Shown: piece after piece, positions 23,148 through 34,053 of the stretch
How the letters are laid out: every line of letters starts with the position of its first letter
Position numbering within the stretch: the first letter of the stretch is position 1
DNA from: Bradyrhizobium sp. 1(2017)
GTDB lineage: Bacteria; Pseudomonadota; Alphaproteobacteria; Rhizobiales; Xanthobacteraceae
DNA length: 64,000 nucleotides
Direction of reading: 5' to 3'
NCBI RefSeq assembly: GCF_011602485.2
Contig: NZ_CP050022.2
Coordinates: 248,001-312,000 of the forward strand
The notes under the pieces: model-generated
What the model was told of the DNA's origin: nothing
Databases searched by the model: none
What the model saw: the letters and a program-made list of their open reading frames with translations, nothing else
Made by a program: the position numbers and the translations under genes

Positions 23148-24533
23148 ATGACGACGATCGCCCCGGATGCGCGCATGGCCAGCGCGTCGCGGACCTATCC
23201 GCCGCGCGCCGCCGTCGTCAGCTGGATCTTCTTCGATTGGGCCGCGCAGCCTTATTTCACGCTGATCACGACCTTCGTGTTCGCGCCCTATTTCGCGACC
23301 GCCATCGCGCCAAATCCCGCCACCGGCCAATCCTTGTGGGGCTTTGCGATGGCGGCCGCCGGCCTTGCGATCGCGTTGTTGTCGCCGGTGCTCGGGGCCA
23401 TCGCAGATGCTTCGGGCCGCAGGAAACCGTGGATTGCAGGTTTCGGCGTGGTGCTGGTGCTGGCGTCCTGCACGCTCTGGATCGGCAAGCCCGGCGATCA
23501 TGCCATCATTCCGCTGGTGCTCACCGCCGTCGCGCTCGCCAGCGTCGGTGCGGAATTCGCCACGCTCTTCAACAACGCGATGATGCCGACCCTGGTGCCG
23601 CCGGAGCGGATCGGCCGTCTCTCCGGCACCGGTTGGGCGACGGGCTACATCGGCGGCATCGTCAGCCTGACCATCGTGCTCGGCTTGCTTGCCGCCAATC
23701 CCGAGACCGGCCGCACGCTGCTCGGCTTCACGCCGCTCTTCGGGCTCGATCCTGTCACGCGTCAGGGCGACCGCGCCGCGGGGCCGTTGACCGGGCTGTG
23801 GTTCATCATCTTCGTGATGCCGATGTTCCTGTTCACGCCGGACTATCCGGCGAAGCGCCCGGTGCGCGAGGCGTTGCGTGAAGGGCTGGCGGAGCTGAAG
23901 CAATCGATCAAGGGATTGCCGCAGCAGAAGTCGCTCGCGGCGTTCCTGCTCGCCAATATGATCTACACCGACGGCCTCGTGTCGCTGTTCGCCTTCGGCG
24001 GCATCTATGCCGCCGGCACGTTCGGCTGGCACACGATCCAGATCGGCACGTTCGGCATCATGCTGGCGATCGCCGGCGCGTTCGGCGCCTGGCTCGGCGG
24101 CAAGCTCGACGATCGTCTCGGACCGCGGCGCGTGATCGCCGGCAGCCTGCTGATCCTGCTGCTGTCGGTGGCGGCGATCCTGCTGGTCGACAAGGATAGC
24201 GTGCTGTTCGTCAAGGTCGCGCCCCCGCAGTCGGGTGCGGGCTTGTTCTCCAGCGCTGCGGAGCGCGCCTATCTGGTGCTGGGCTGCCTGATCGGCGCAG
24301 CCGGTGGCCCGTTGCAGGCCGCGTCTCGCACGCTGCTGATCCGCCTCGCGCCAAAGGATCGCATCGCGCAGTATTTCGGCCTGTTCGCCTTGACCGGGAA
24401 GGTGACGTCCTTCATCGGCCCGCTCCTGATCGGCATGATCACCGCGGCAACGGCCAGCCAGAAGGCCGGCATGGCCGTGCTGGTGGTGTTCTTCGTCGCA
24501 GGATTGGGGCTGTTGATGCGGGTGCGGGACTAG
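23148..24533 (+). CDS. MFS transporter of the UMF1/Atg22-like family
   Basis: The 461-residue protein has 11-12 membrane helices and the UMF1-type N-terminus VVSWIFFDWAAQPYFTLI. SPVLGAIADASGRRKPWI follows in the helix 2-3 loop. The central LSGTGWATGYIGGIVSL segment and MIYTDGLVSLFAFGG are typical of Atg22-like permeases, which export amino acids or small metabolites. The ATG at 23148 follows GAGGACTGCGAG. It diverges from ggt, so a link to peptide or glutathione products is possible but only contextual. Confidence 0.88.
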   Translation: MTTIAPDARMASASRTYPPRAAVVSWIFFDWAAQPYFTLITTFVFAPYFATAIAPNPATGQSLWGFAMAAAGLAIALLSPVLGAIADASGRRKPWIAGFGVVLVLASCTLWIGKPGDHAIIPLVLTAVALASVGAEFATLFNNAMMPTLVPPERIGRLSGTGWATGYIGGIVSLTIVLGLLAANPETGRTLLGFTPLFGLDPVTRQGDRAAGPLTGLWFIIFVMPMFLFTPDYPAKRPVREALREGLAELKQSIKGLPQQKSLAAFLLANMIYTDGLVSLFAFGGIYAAGTFGWHTIQIGTFGIMLAIAGAFGAWLGGKLDDRLGPRRVIAGSLLILLLSVAAILLVDKDSVLFVKVAPPQSGAGLFSSAAERAYLVLGCLIGAAGGPLQAASRTLLIRLAPKDRIAQYFGLFALTGKVTSFIGPLLIGMITAATASQKAGMAVLVVFFVAGLGLLMRVRD

Positions 24534-24545
24534 CCGCAATTCGCC

Positions 24546-24649
24546 GTCATCCCGGGGCGCGCGAAGCGCGAGCCCGGAATCTATCGTGCAGCGTGTCATG
24601 TGGAGAAATGGATTCCGGGTTCGCGCCAAGGGGCGCGCCCCGGAATGAC
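24546..24649. repeat. Palindromic intergenic element, family B
   Basis: Left arm GTCATCCCGGGGCGCGCGAA and right arm ending GCGCCCCGGAATGAC enclose a second pair, GGAATCT / GGATTCC. It fills the space between the convergent transporter gene and purH. Confidence 0.85.
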
Positions 24650-24656
24650 GGCGAGA

Positions 24657-26249
24657 TCAGTGCCTGAAATGCCGCGTTCCCGTGAACACCATGGCAATGC
24701 CGTGCTCGTCGGCGGCCTTGATCACCTCGTCGTCGCGCATCGAGCCGCCGGGCTGCACCACGGCGGTGGCGCCGGCCTCGATGCAGGCGAGCATGCCGTC
24801 GGCAAAGGGGAAGAACGCATCCGAGGCCACCACCGAGCCCTTGGTCAGCGGCTCGGCGAGCTTGAGCTCACCCGCCGCATCCTGCGCCTTGCGCGCCGCG
24901 ATCCGGGCGGAATCCACCCGGCTCATCTGGCCTGCGCCGATGCCGACGGTGGCGAGATCCCTGGCGTAGATGATGGTGTTGGACTTGACGTGTTTTGCGA
25001 CACGGAACGCGAACTTCAGGTCACGCATTTCCGCATCCGTGGGCGCCCGCTTGGTCACGACCTTGAACGTCATGTCGTCGACCACGGCATTGTCGCGGCT
25101 CTGCACCAGCAGGCCGCCGGCGACCGTCTTGGCCGTGAGTCCGGGGGCGCGCGGATCGGGCAGGCTGCCGGCGAGCAGCAGGCGAAGGTTCTTCTTGCCT
25201 CCGATGATGGCGATGGCCTCCTCGGTGGCGTCGGGTGCGATGATCACCTCGGTGAAGATCTTCGTGATCTCGCGCGCGGTGTCGGCGTCGAGCGGAAGGT
25301 TCATCGCGATGATGCCGCCGAAGGCGGAGGTGGAGTCGCAGGCCAGCGCCTTGCGATAGGCGTCGACGAGGTTCGGGCCCTCCGCGACGCCGCAGGGGTT
25401 GGCGTGCTTGACGATGACGCAGGCCGCGGTGCGCCCGGCGTCGAACTCGCCGATGCATTCATAGGCCGCATCGGTGTCGTTGATGTTGTTGTACGAGAGC
25501 TCCTTGCCCTGCAGCTGCCGCGCGGTCGAGACGCCCGGACGCTTGTCGGGCGTCGCGTAGAATGCCGCGGTCTGGTGCGGATTCTCGCCGTAACGCAGCG
25601 ACTGGATCAGCCGGCCGCCGAAGGCACGGAAGTCGGGCGCGTCGATCTCGAGCTGGCGGTTGAACCAGTTCGAAATCGCAGCATCGTAGGCCGCGGTACG
25701 GGCATAGGCCTTTGCGGCAAGGCGCCGGCGCAGCTTCAGCGTGGTCGCGCCCTTGTTGCCGGCAAGCTCGTCGAGCACGGCCTTGTAGTCCTCGGCCTCG
25801 ACCACGACCGCGACGTCGTCATGGTTCTTGGCGGCGGCGCGGATCATCGCGGGGCCGCCGATGTCGATGTTCTCGATGCAGTCCTCGAAGCCGGCGCCTT
25901 TGTCGACGGTGGCCTCGAACGGATAGAGGTTGACGACGAGAAGGTCGATCGGCGCGATGCCGTGCGCCTTCATCGCTTCCGCATGCTCCTTATTGTCTCG
26001 GATCGCGAGCAGGCCGCCATGCACCTTGGGATGCAGTGTCTTGACGCGGCCGTCCATCATTTCGGGGAAGCCGGTGAGGTCGGAGACGTCCTTCACCTTG
26101 AGGCCGGCGGCCGCGATCGCTTTCGCAGTGCCGCCGGTCGAGACCAGCTCGACATCATGCGCGGCCAGCGCCTTTGCGAACTCGATCAGGCCGGTCTTAT
26201 CGGAAACGGAGAGCAGGGCGCGGGTGACGCGGCGTGGATGGTCAGTCAT
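24657..26249 (-). CDS. purH: Bifunctional AICAR transformylase/IMP cyclohydrolase
   Basis: This 530-residue enzyme performs the last two steps of de novo IMP synthesis. The N-terminal IMP cyclohydrolase (MGS-like) domain shows [19 protein letters not shown] and [15 protein letters not shown]. The transformylase domain has the KHANPCGVA motif with its catalytic lysine-histidine pair and DAFFPFADG near the C-terminus. The length and both domains are complete. The start is the ATG at 26247-26249; a longer upstream reading lacks family similarity. It follows rsmB and the heparinase-like gene on the same strand. Confidence 0.97.
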   Translation of the reverse strand: MTDHPRRVTRALLSVSDKTGLIEFAKALAAHDVELVSTGGTAKAIAAAGLKVKDVSDLTGFPEMMDGRVKTLHPKVHGGLLAIRDNKEHAEAMKAHGIAPIDLLVVNLYPFEATVDKGAGFEDCIENIDIGGPAMIRAAAKNHDDVAVVVEAEDYKAVLDELAGNKGATTLKLRRRLAAKAYARTAAYDAAISNWFNRQLEIDAPDFRAFGGRLIQSLRYGENPHQTAAFYATPDKRPGVSTARQLQGKELSYNNINDTDAAYECIGEFDAGRTAACVIVKHANPCGVAEGPNLVDAYRKALACDSTSAFGGIIAMNLPLDADTAREITKIFTEVIIAPDATEEAIAIIGGKKNLRLLLAGSLPDPRAPGLTAKTVAGGLLVQSRDNAVVDDMTFKVVTKRAPTDAEMRDLKFAFRVAKHVKSNTIIYARDLATVGIGAGQMSRVDSARIAARKAQDAAGELKLAEPLTKGSVVASDAFFPFADGMLACIEAGATAVVQPGGSMRDDEVIKAADEHGIAMVFTGTRHFRH

Positions 26250-26414
26250 GAGCAAGATCCTCTGTCTTAAGGAGTGTCTATGCCCAGGCGCGCGGCGGAT
26301 ATGTGTCGCGCTTCCCGATGGTGCTCCATCCAAGGTCGCCAGTCGCGCGAGCGCGTGCTCGATAGCAGCTTTCGGCCGGTTTCACAACGCCGGACAGGAC
26401 TGGCAGACGCGCGT

Positions 26415-28172
26415 CTACAGCGGCAGTTCCGGCTCCCGCCGCGCGTTTCTTCGGGCATTGGTGACCGTCGGCGAGGCGGTGGACCGCACAAAACTCCAGC
26501 GGATCGAGGGTGCCTGCCGCGCATCCTGACGGATCACGATCTGAGCGGTGCGGCGCGGCCCGTCATTGCCGGCCAGAAACACGCTGTCCTCGAGATCGAC
26601 CTTGTCGTCCAAGGCTTCGAAGGTCCATACGTCGCGGTTCGGCAGCACCAGCATGACGCCGCGGGCATCCGACAGCCGGCTCGCCTTCACCGCCGGATGC
26701 AGATGGAAGCGCAGCGCGAAATCGGCATCCGCGCCCTTGAAGCGCCCGCCCTGCGGCGGCGACAGCGTGTCCTCGCCGTCGATGCGCGCGCCGTCATTGG
26801 CGATCATCAGCACGCGGCGATGGATCGCGCCGAATTTCGAGAGGTACCCGTCATGCGAGGTCGTCAGCAGCGTGCCGTTCTGCACGACCTCGCGATAACT
26901 CTCGACCTCGACCGGGCCGCTGGTGACGGGCGCCCCGTGCAACAGGCGCTTCATCGCCGACATCTCCACGAACTGGCATGACGACGTGTCGTGATAGGTC
27001 AGCGTCGAATGTGCCGCGGTGCTGCGCGCGAACGGCCGCCAATTGTCGCGGCCGGTGGTCGGCATGCCGCAATTGGTGACGATGCGGCTGATGCCGGAGG
27101 ACAGCTCGAACGACAGGCAGCCGGCATGGGCGTCGTGGCTGATGCCCGCCGGCGGTGGCGGGCCGGTGTCGATGATCACCGTGGTCTGGCCGGCATCGAG
27201 GCGCTGGAAGCCGGTATGCGGCATGTTCGCCATCGGCGCGCCATGGGTGTCGTCATAGGCGAGCAGCGTCGCGAGCAGGTCGGACGGCGTCGCGCTCATG
27301 CCGTTGAACAGCGCGAAATTGCCGTCGCCGTGGCGGAAGAAGCGCAGCATCGGCATCATGCGGTCGATCGCGTTCAGCAGCGCCGGCGGCGGCGCAATGT
27401 TGCGCGCGGCAAAGGTCTGCCGCAGCGGCAACAGGTCGATCAGCAGATCGATCAGGGCGCCGGGGTTGCGGGAGATGTGTCCGCCGTCGGGAAGGATCTG
27501 CCGCTGCAATTCGTCCGAGAGCTTCTTCGAGGTGCTGCGGATGTGGCGCGCCTGGTTGGCGAGGCATAGCGCCGCGTAGCACAGCGCGATCAGCACCTGC
27601 AGCTTCGGCACCCCGTCGGGAATGTCGAGCATGGTGTAGCGCAGGAAGCGGATCTCGCGTGCCAGCGCGCGCAGGTAACGGCGATAGAACTTGTTGTCGG
27701 TGTCGTTGAGCACCAAGGGCGCCTGCGACAACAGCGAGATCACTCGCCGTGACAGCACGTCCGCGCGCCGCGCGACCGGACGGCGCTTGTTGGCGGGGTT
27801 CGAGATCCAATCCTCGACCAGCGCACGCGCATTCGCCCGCGTCAGCGCAGTGTCGGCGGCGCGCAAGTGCCGCAGCCAGCCGAAGCCGAGCAGCGCGACC
27901 TCCCAATCCTCCGACGGCGGTTCGAGATCGAAGATCGAGCGGCCGTGGCAATTGACGATCTTGCCGGCAAAGACGAAGCGGCCGGCATAGATCTCGGCGG
28001 CGCGGGTCGCGTCCGCGGTGCGCAGGTCATGCGGCGCGATGATCAGCCGGTCGGTGCGGCTGGGCCAGACCCGCGACACCGCCACGGACCCGCCGCTCGC
28101 GCGCGCGAGCATGTTCCGCGCGAAGCGGTTCATCACCAGCGTCGAGATACGTCTGCGTTGAGCGACCGACAC
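26415..28172 (-). CDS. Heparinase II/III-family protein
   Basis: The 585-residue protein has an alpha-helical toroid-like N-terminal half. It then has a beta-sandwich segment with GCLSFELSSGISRIVTNCG and HSTLTYHDTSSCQF, the region Pfam assigns to heparinase II/III-like domains. Genes of this type lie next to rsmB and purH in many alphaproteobacteria. The natural polysaccharide substrate is unknown, and no signal peptide is obvious. The 165-bp gap to purH holds no gene. Confidence 0.85.
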   Translation of the reverse strand: MSVAQRRRISTLVMNRFARNMLARASGGSVAVSRVWPSRTDRLIIAPHDLRTADATRAAEIYAGRFVFAGKIVNCHGRSIFDLEPPSEDWEVALLGFGWLRHLRAADTALTRANARALVEDWISNPANKRRPVARRADVLSRRVISLLSQAPLVLNDTDNKFYRRYLRALAREIRFLRYTMLDIPDGVPKLQVLIALCYAALCLANQARHIRSTSKKLSDELQRQILPDGGHISRNPGALIDLLIDLLPLRQTFAARNIAPPPALLNAIDRMMPMLRFFRHGDGNFALFNGMSATPSDLLATLLAYDDTHGAPMANMPHTGFQRLDAGQTTVIIDTGPPPPAGISHDAHAGCLSFELSSGISRIVTNCGMPTTGRDNWRPFARSTAAHSTLTYHDTSSCQFVEMSAMKRLLHGAPVTSGPVEVESYREVVQNGTLLTTSHDGYLSKFGAIHRRVLMIANDGARIDGEDTLSPPQGGRFKGADADFALRFHLHPAVKASRLSDARGVMLVLPNRDVWTFEALDDKVDLEDSVFLAGNDGPRRTAQIVIRQDARQAPSIRWSFVRSTASPTVTNARRNARREPELPL

Positions 28173-28291
28173 GCCTTGCCTTGAAGGGGAGAGGAGGATT
28201 GCGACGAATCCTTATTAATCCCAAAATCGGACGGCTGACACCACCTTGAACGGCGCGAATCAGTGTCGAGCTTGCAAAATCCGGTGCAAAA

Positions 28292-29638
28292 TCAGGATTT
28301 AACGAGCCGGGCGGCGTAGAAACCGTCGAGCCCGCCGAGCTTGGGATCGGCGTTCGGCAGATGGCAGGGCAAGGTGCGCAGATCGCCGTCTGGGTTGAGG
28401 ATCTGGTCGAGGCCCGCGACCTCCGACGCCTCGATCGGGACGCGGCGAAGCGCGGGCTCTGCGGCCAGAAGCGCGGCAATGGCGTGCTCGCCCTCTTCGG
28501 GTTCCAGCGAACAGGTGCAGTAGACCAGCGTCCCGCCCGGCTTGAGCAGCGATACGGATTTTTTCAGCAGCCGCTGCTGGAGCGCGGTGAGGGCGGCGAT
28601 ATCGGATTCCTGCCGGAGCCATGCCACGTCGGGATGACGGCGGATCGTGCCGGTCGAGGTACAGGGCGCATCGATCAAGATACCGTCGAAGGCTTCGGCT
28701 GGGCCGGCCCATTCCACGGCGTCAGCGACGACAGTCTCGGCTTGCAGCGACAACCTGCCCAGATTTTCGCGCAATCGCGCCACCCGGGCGGGCGAGCGGT
28801 CGATGGCCGTGACATGGGCGCCTGATAGCGCCAGCTGCGCAGTCTTGCCGCCGGGGGCGGCACAGAGATCGGCGATGGACTTGCCCTTGATGTCGCCGAA
28901 CAGCCGCGCGGGCAGCGCGGCGGCCGCGTCCTGCACCCACCATTGTCCCTCGGCGAAACCCGGCAGCATGATCACCGAGCCGTGCAGCAGCATCCGCACC
29001 GTTCCGGTCGGCAGCGTCTCGCCATGCAGGCGGCTTGCCCATTGCGCGGCGTCCGATTTCACGGTCAGGTCGAGCGACGGTTCGTGGCCGAGCGCGAGCG
29101 CCATGTCTCTTGCGGTCGCCTCGCCATAATGCGCGCTCCAGCGCGCGAGCAGCCACGGCGGCAGGTCAAGCGATTGCGTGGCAACTTCCTCGACCAGGGC
29201 CTTGCCTTCGCGCGCGCAGCGGCGCAGCACGGCATTGACGAGGCCGGCATAGCGCGCGGCGCGCCGGTCGGATTGCACAAGGCGAACGGAGAGATCGACG
29301 GCGGCGTGATCGGGCACGTCCATCCAGAGAATCTGCGCGGCGCCGATCAGAAGCGCGCTCTGCGCGCGCGGCGCGTCGGAAGGAATGCCCTTGTCGAGCA
29401 GGCGGGACAGCACATGGCCGAGCGTGCCGAGCCGGCGCAGCACGGTGGCGACTAGGCGGCGCATCAGCGCACGGTCTCGGTCGGCCAGCGTCTTCAATCC
29501 GGGATGGGCACCGCCGCCGTCGAGTTGATCGTCGAGCGTGCGGTGCTTGTGCAGCACACCGTCGACGATGTCGGCGGCGATCCGCCGCGCCGCAAGACCT
29601 GGCACTTCGGATGGAGGAGCGAAACGTTGAGATGGCAT
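28292..29638 (-). CDS. rsmB: 16S rRNA cytosine-C5 methyltransferase RsmB-type (NOL1/NOP2/Sun)
   Basis: This 448-residue enzyme methylates a cytosine in 16S rRNA using S-adenosylmethionine. An N-terminal NusB-like RNA-binding domain is followed by the methyltransferase domain: ADLCAAPGGKTAQLA for SAM binding, DAPCTSTGTIRRHPDV for motif IV and YCTCSLEPEE with the nucleophilic cysteine of motif VI. The ATG at 29638 is chosen because the upstream extension is not conserved. The exact target base (C967 in E. coli) is assumed from family. Confidence 0.93.
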   Translation of the reverse strand: MPSQRFAPPSEVPGLAARRIAADIVDGVLHKHRTLDDQLDGGGAHPGLKTLADRDRALMRRLVATVLRRLGTLGHVLSRLLDKGIPSDAPRAQSALLIGAAQILWMDVPDHAAVDLSVRLVQSDRRAARYAGLVNAVLRRCAREGKALVEEVATQSLDLPPWLLARWSAHYGEATARDMALALGHEPSLDLTVKSDAAQWASRLHGETLPTGTVRMLLHGSVIMLPGFAEGQWWVQDAAAALPARLFGDIKGKSIADLCAAPGGKTAQLALSGAHVTAIDRSPARVARLRENLGRLSLQAETVVADAVEWAGPAEAFDGILIDAPCTSTGTIRRHPDVAWLRQESDIAALTALQQRLLKKSVSLLKPGGTLVYCTCSLEPEEGEHAIAALLAAEPALRRVPIEASEVAGLDQILNPDGDLRTLPCHLPNADPKLGGLDGFYAARLVKS

Positions 29639-29826
29639 GCGGAAGCAAGGTTCTGAGCGAGCGGCAGTTCCGCCGCGATGGGCGCATGCCTTAACCGGCT
29701 CATCTCTGGCACGCGAATATGCCAAATGTAAGAATGGCCTCTCGTGTTTGCAGCCCTCGATGACCATTTCAGCAATGCGTTATTGGACGTCGCGCGACCC
29801 GTGATCCTGCGCTAGGAACCGCCGAG

Positions 29827-30024
29827 ATGAGTGACAAGCCCTCCGTTCCCGATCGCAAGCCGCTATCGCCAGCGGCCCAGCGCGCACTGGCCGAAGCCGA
29901 AGCGCGCCGGCAGTCCGCGGCCGCGCATGCTGAAGTGACGCCCAAGGAGCTACAGGGACCGAAGGGACCGGAGCCAACCCGTTACGGCGATTGGGAGCGC
30001 AAGGGCATTGCTTCGGACTTTTGA
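29827..30024 (+). CDS. SDHAF4/DUF1674-type succinate dehydrogenase assembly factor
   Basis: This small protein of 65 residues has the conserved C-terminal signature GPEPTRYGDWERKGIASDF, which is the SDHAF4 (DUF1674) motif. In eukaryotes SDHAF4 binds FAD-loaded SdhA and promotes complex II assembly; the bacterial role is inferred. It diverges from rsmB, a common arrangement. The N-terminal half is rich in alanine and charged residues and is probably disordered. Confidence 0.85.
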   Translation: MSDKPSVPDRKPLSPAAQRALAEAEARRQSAAAHAEVTPKELQGPKGPEPTRYGDWERKGIASDF

Positions 30025-30094
30025 GACGTCGCTTTACCCGCGCTCTTCTTGAGCCACCTTGCCGGTTCGGCCGACTCAGCCGTAGCGTGCGCGT

Positions 30095-30685
30095 ATGTCC
30101 CGCTTCGATCCCGGCCACCCATACCGGCCTTCATACAGCGGCTCGCCGTTCGGCCGCCGCTTCTCCGGACTCTTGCCGTGGATGTTCGTGGTCGGCGTTG
30201 TGACGGCCGTCGTACTCGGCTTTCGCCACGGAACGATCTGGCCCATTCCGCATATGGATAGCGAACAATCGCGAGATGCCGCGATCATCCTGCAGCAGTC
30301 CGGCAATCCTGATGTCAGGCAAGCGGTCGAGGTCGTCCGCACCATCGACGGTGACACTTTTCTCGCGCGCATGCATCAGCGCGACGGGCGCGATCTCGTC
30401 GCGCGCGTCCGTCTGCGCGGCATCGATGCGCCTGAACTGAAAGCATCCTGCCAGGATGAGCTGAACAAGGCCGAGGCCGCGGCGGCGGCGCTGCACAATC
30501 TGCTCGGCCAGGGCGATGTGACGATTTCCAATCTCGGGCCCGACAAATACGGGCGCGTTCTCGCCGATGTCGCAACCCGGCGGACCGCCAGCGTCTCAGC
30601 CACGCTGCTCGCGGGCGGTTACGTGCGCAGCTACAATGGTGGCCATCGCGACGGCTGGTGCGCGCGCGGCTGGCGCTTCTGGTGA
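30095..30685 (+). CDS. Thermonuclease (SNase-like) family protein, membrane anchored
   Basis: The 196-residue protein has one N-terminal membrane segment (about residues 27-45, LPWMFVVGVVTAVVLGF) and an SNase-like OB-fold domain. TIDGDTFLARM, VRLRGIDAPELKA and DKYGRVLADV carry the calcium- and phosphate-binding positions of the staphylococcal enzyme (Arg, Asp, Glu, Arg). It is thus a likely exported or anchored nuclease. The start follows the sdhAF4-like gene by 70 bp. Confidence 0.85.
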   Translation: MSRFDPGHPYRPSYSGSPFGRRFSGLLPWMFVVGVVTAVVLGFRHGTIWPIPHMDSEQSRDAAIILQQSGNPDVRQAVEVVRTIDGDTFLARMHQRDGRDLVARVRLRGIDAPELKASCQDELNKAEAAAAALHNLLGQGDVTISNLGPDKYGRVLADVATRRTASVSATLLAGGYVRSYNGGHRDGWCARGWRFW

Positions 30686-30729
30686 CAGAAAAGTCGCGTC
30701 GCAGGACGCGGCTTTCGCGATCTCTTCGA

Positions 30730-31245
30730 TCAGCGCGTCACGACCACCGTCGTGCCCACGGAGACGCGGCCGTAGAGATCGGTGATGTCGTCGTTGAGCA
30801 TGCGGATGCAGCCATAGGAGACGAAGCCGCCGACCGAGCCCGGCACGTTGGTGCCGTGGATCGCATATTCGCCGCCAGCCAGCGTCATGGCCGCAACGCC
30901 CATCGGGTTGCGCGGCGAGCCGCCCGGAATCATGTCGGGAATGTTCGGCTTGTCGCGCTTCACCTCGGCGGGCGGCGCCCATGCCGGGTTGAGATATTTG
31001 CCGTCGATCTTCGTCGTGCCGGCCCATTGCTTGCCGGACTTGCCGACGCCGACCGGATAACGCACGGCATGGCCGTTATCGAGGATCAGATAGAGCCGCC
31101 GCTCGCTGGTCCTGACGACGATGGTGCCCGGCGAATAATCGGCCAGGTGTGCACCCACCAGTTCCGGCCGCGCCTCGGCGGCAGTCGACATCAAGAACCC
31201 AGCCCCGATGGTGGCAGCCAGCGCCACCGCGATCCTCATCGACAT
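30730..31245 (-). CDS. L,D-transpeptidase (YkuD family), exported
   Basis: This 171-residue exported protein has a signal peptide ending near STAAEA. A YkuD catalytic domain follows, with RRLYLILDNGHAVRYPVGVG early, EYAIHGTNVPGSVG with the conserved histidine and SYGCIRM with the nucleophile cysteine. The position before GC is tyrosine rather than the common histidine of SHGC. Such enzymes form 3-3 peptidoglycan cross-links or attach lipoproteins. The ATG at 31245 follows AGGGGAAGCATCG. Confidence 0.88.
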   Translation of the reverse strand: MSMRIAVALAATIGAGFLMSTAAEARPELVGAHLADYSPGTIVVRTSERRLYLILDNGHAVRYPVGVGKSGKQWAGTTKIDGKYLNPAWAPPAEVKRDKPNIPDMIPGGSPRNPMGVAAMTLAGGEYAIHGTNVPGSVGGFVSYGCIRMLNDDITDLYGRVSVGTTVVVTR

Positions 31246-31530
31246 CGATGCTTCCCCTTGCCCTAAATGGATTGTCCAAAAATCTACGCAGACCCGGCAA
31301 TCGCTGCGTACCCAGACATTCTTGACCGCGCCCGTTAACCAGATGGTTTCCACGCGAGGCCCCAAGGGTCCGCCAGCAGGCGGAACAAAGGAAAAGTTCG
31401 AAATAAAGTAAATGATCTGAAAACAACACTCGACGGGAAAGATGCGGGCGGGACCTGGCGCGCCCTGACAAGCGCGTGAGGATGTGAACGGCTGTTGTTT
31501 CAGGAGGAGCGATAACGCGGAATACGATCT
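31246..31530. other. Non-coding gap upstream of the L,D-transpeptidase
   Basis: About 285 bp without a credible gene. It presumably contains the promoter of the minus-strand transpeptidase gene. I see no strong hairpin or known RNA motif. Confidence 0.5.
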
Positions 31531-31697
31531 CGTGTCCCGGACGCGGCGCAGCGCCCATAAACGCGTTCACGCGCGTCTTCGACGCGCTATGGCGGTGCGA
31601 CGCAGAGCCGGGATCTAGAGCGACGCATCCCGCCGTTACATGGGCCCCGGCTCTGCAGCGCAGCGCTGAAGAAGCGCTGCGCTGCGTCCGGGGCACG
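31531..31697. repeat. Palindromic intergenic element, family D
   Basis: A 24-bp left arm beginning CGTGTCCCGGACGC pairs at 22 positions with the right arm ending GCGTCCGGGGCACG. The element lies 8 bp beyond the acs stop, so it may terminate acs transcription. Confidence 0.8.
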
Positions 31698-31705
31698 AGG
31701 CCTTC

Positions 31706-33652
<1,947 letters not shown>

Positions 33653-34053
33653 GTTTCCCTCCACCTACGGCAAGCCGAGCACAGGCTTCCGGCCAGCCGA
33701 CTTCACCGTTGAACGATTATGCGTCGGGCTAACCGGACCCGACAAGGAGCACAAGCTGGACCTTCGGTGAGCCGCCGGCCATGCGAGGGATCAAGGCCGC
33801 TCGGCGCGACTGTCGCAGAACTGAAACAGGCCGACGGCCCGGCTTTGCGGCCTTTACCGAACTCTGCGGAATAGGCCGGCGCAGGGCGCCATGCATCCGG
33901 TGAAGGTATTTAGAAACCTTTCTTCACCGATTCGGGACTCGCAATACGGTTCGGAACACCCTAAATGGCCAACCCGGGGTCCAACGAGGCCCCTGGAACA
34001 AAAATCAGAACAATCGCATTGACCGATAACAGGCAGGGCTAAGGCATAAGACT
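33653..34053. other. Non-coding gap between acs and topoisomerase IB, with a hairpin
   Basis: No gene is seen. A long imperfect hairpin lies at 33898-33929, with arms CGGTGAAGGT and ACCTT-tc-TTCACCG around an A/T-rich loop. It is about 130 bp upstream of the topoisomerase start. Divergent promoters for both neighbours must lie here. Confidence 0.55.

Noticed and set aside
26250..26414. Possible purine riboswitch upstream of purH
   Set aside because: I see no purine-riboswitch junction pattern, and this element is not expected upstream of purH in this group.
33905..33925. Irr-type iron box in the acs gap (TTTAGAA...)
   Set aside because: The right half does not match TTCTAAA; only the left half fits, so chance is the simpler explanation.
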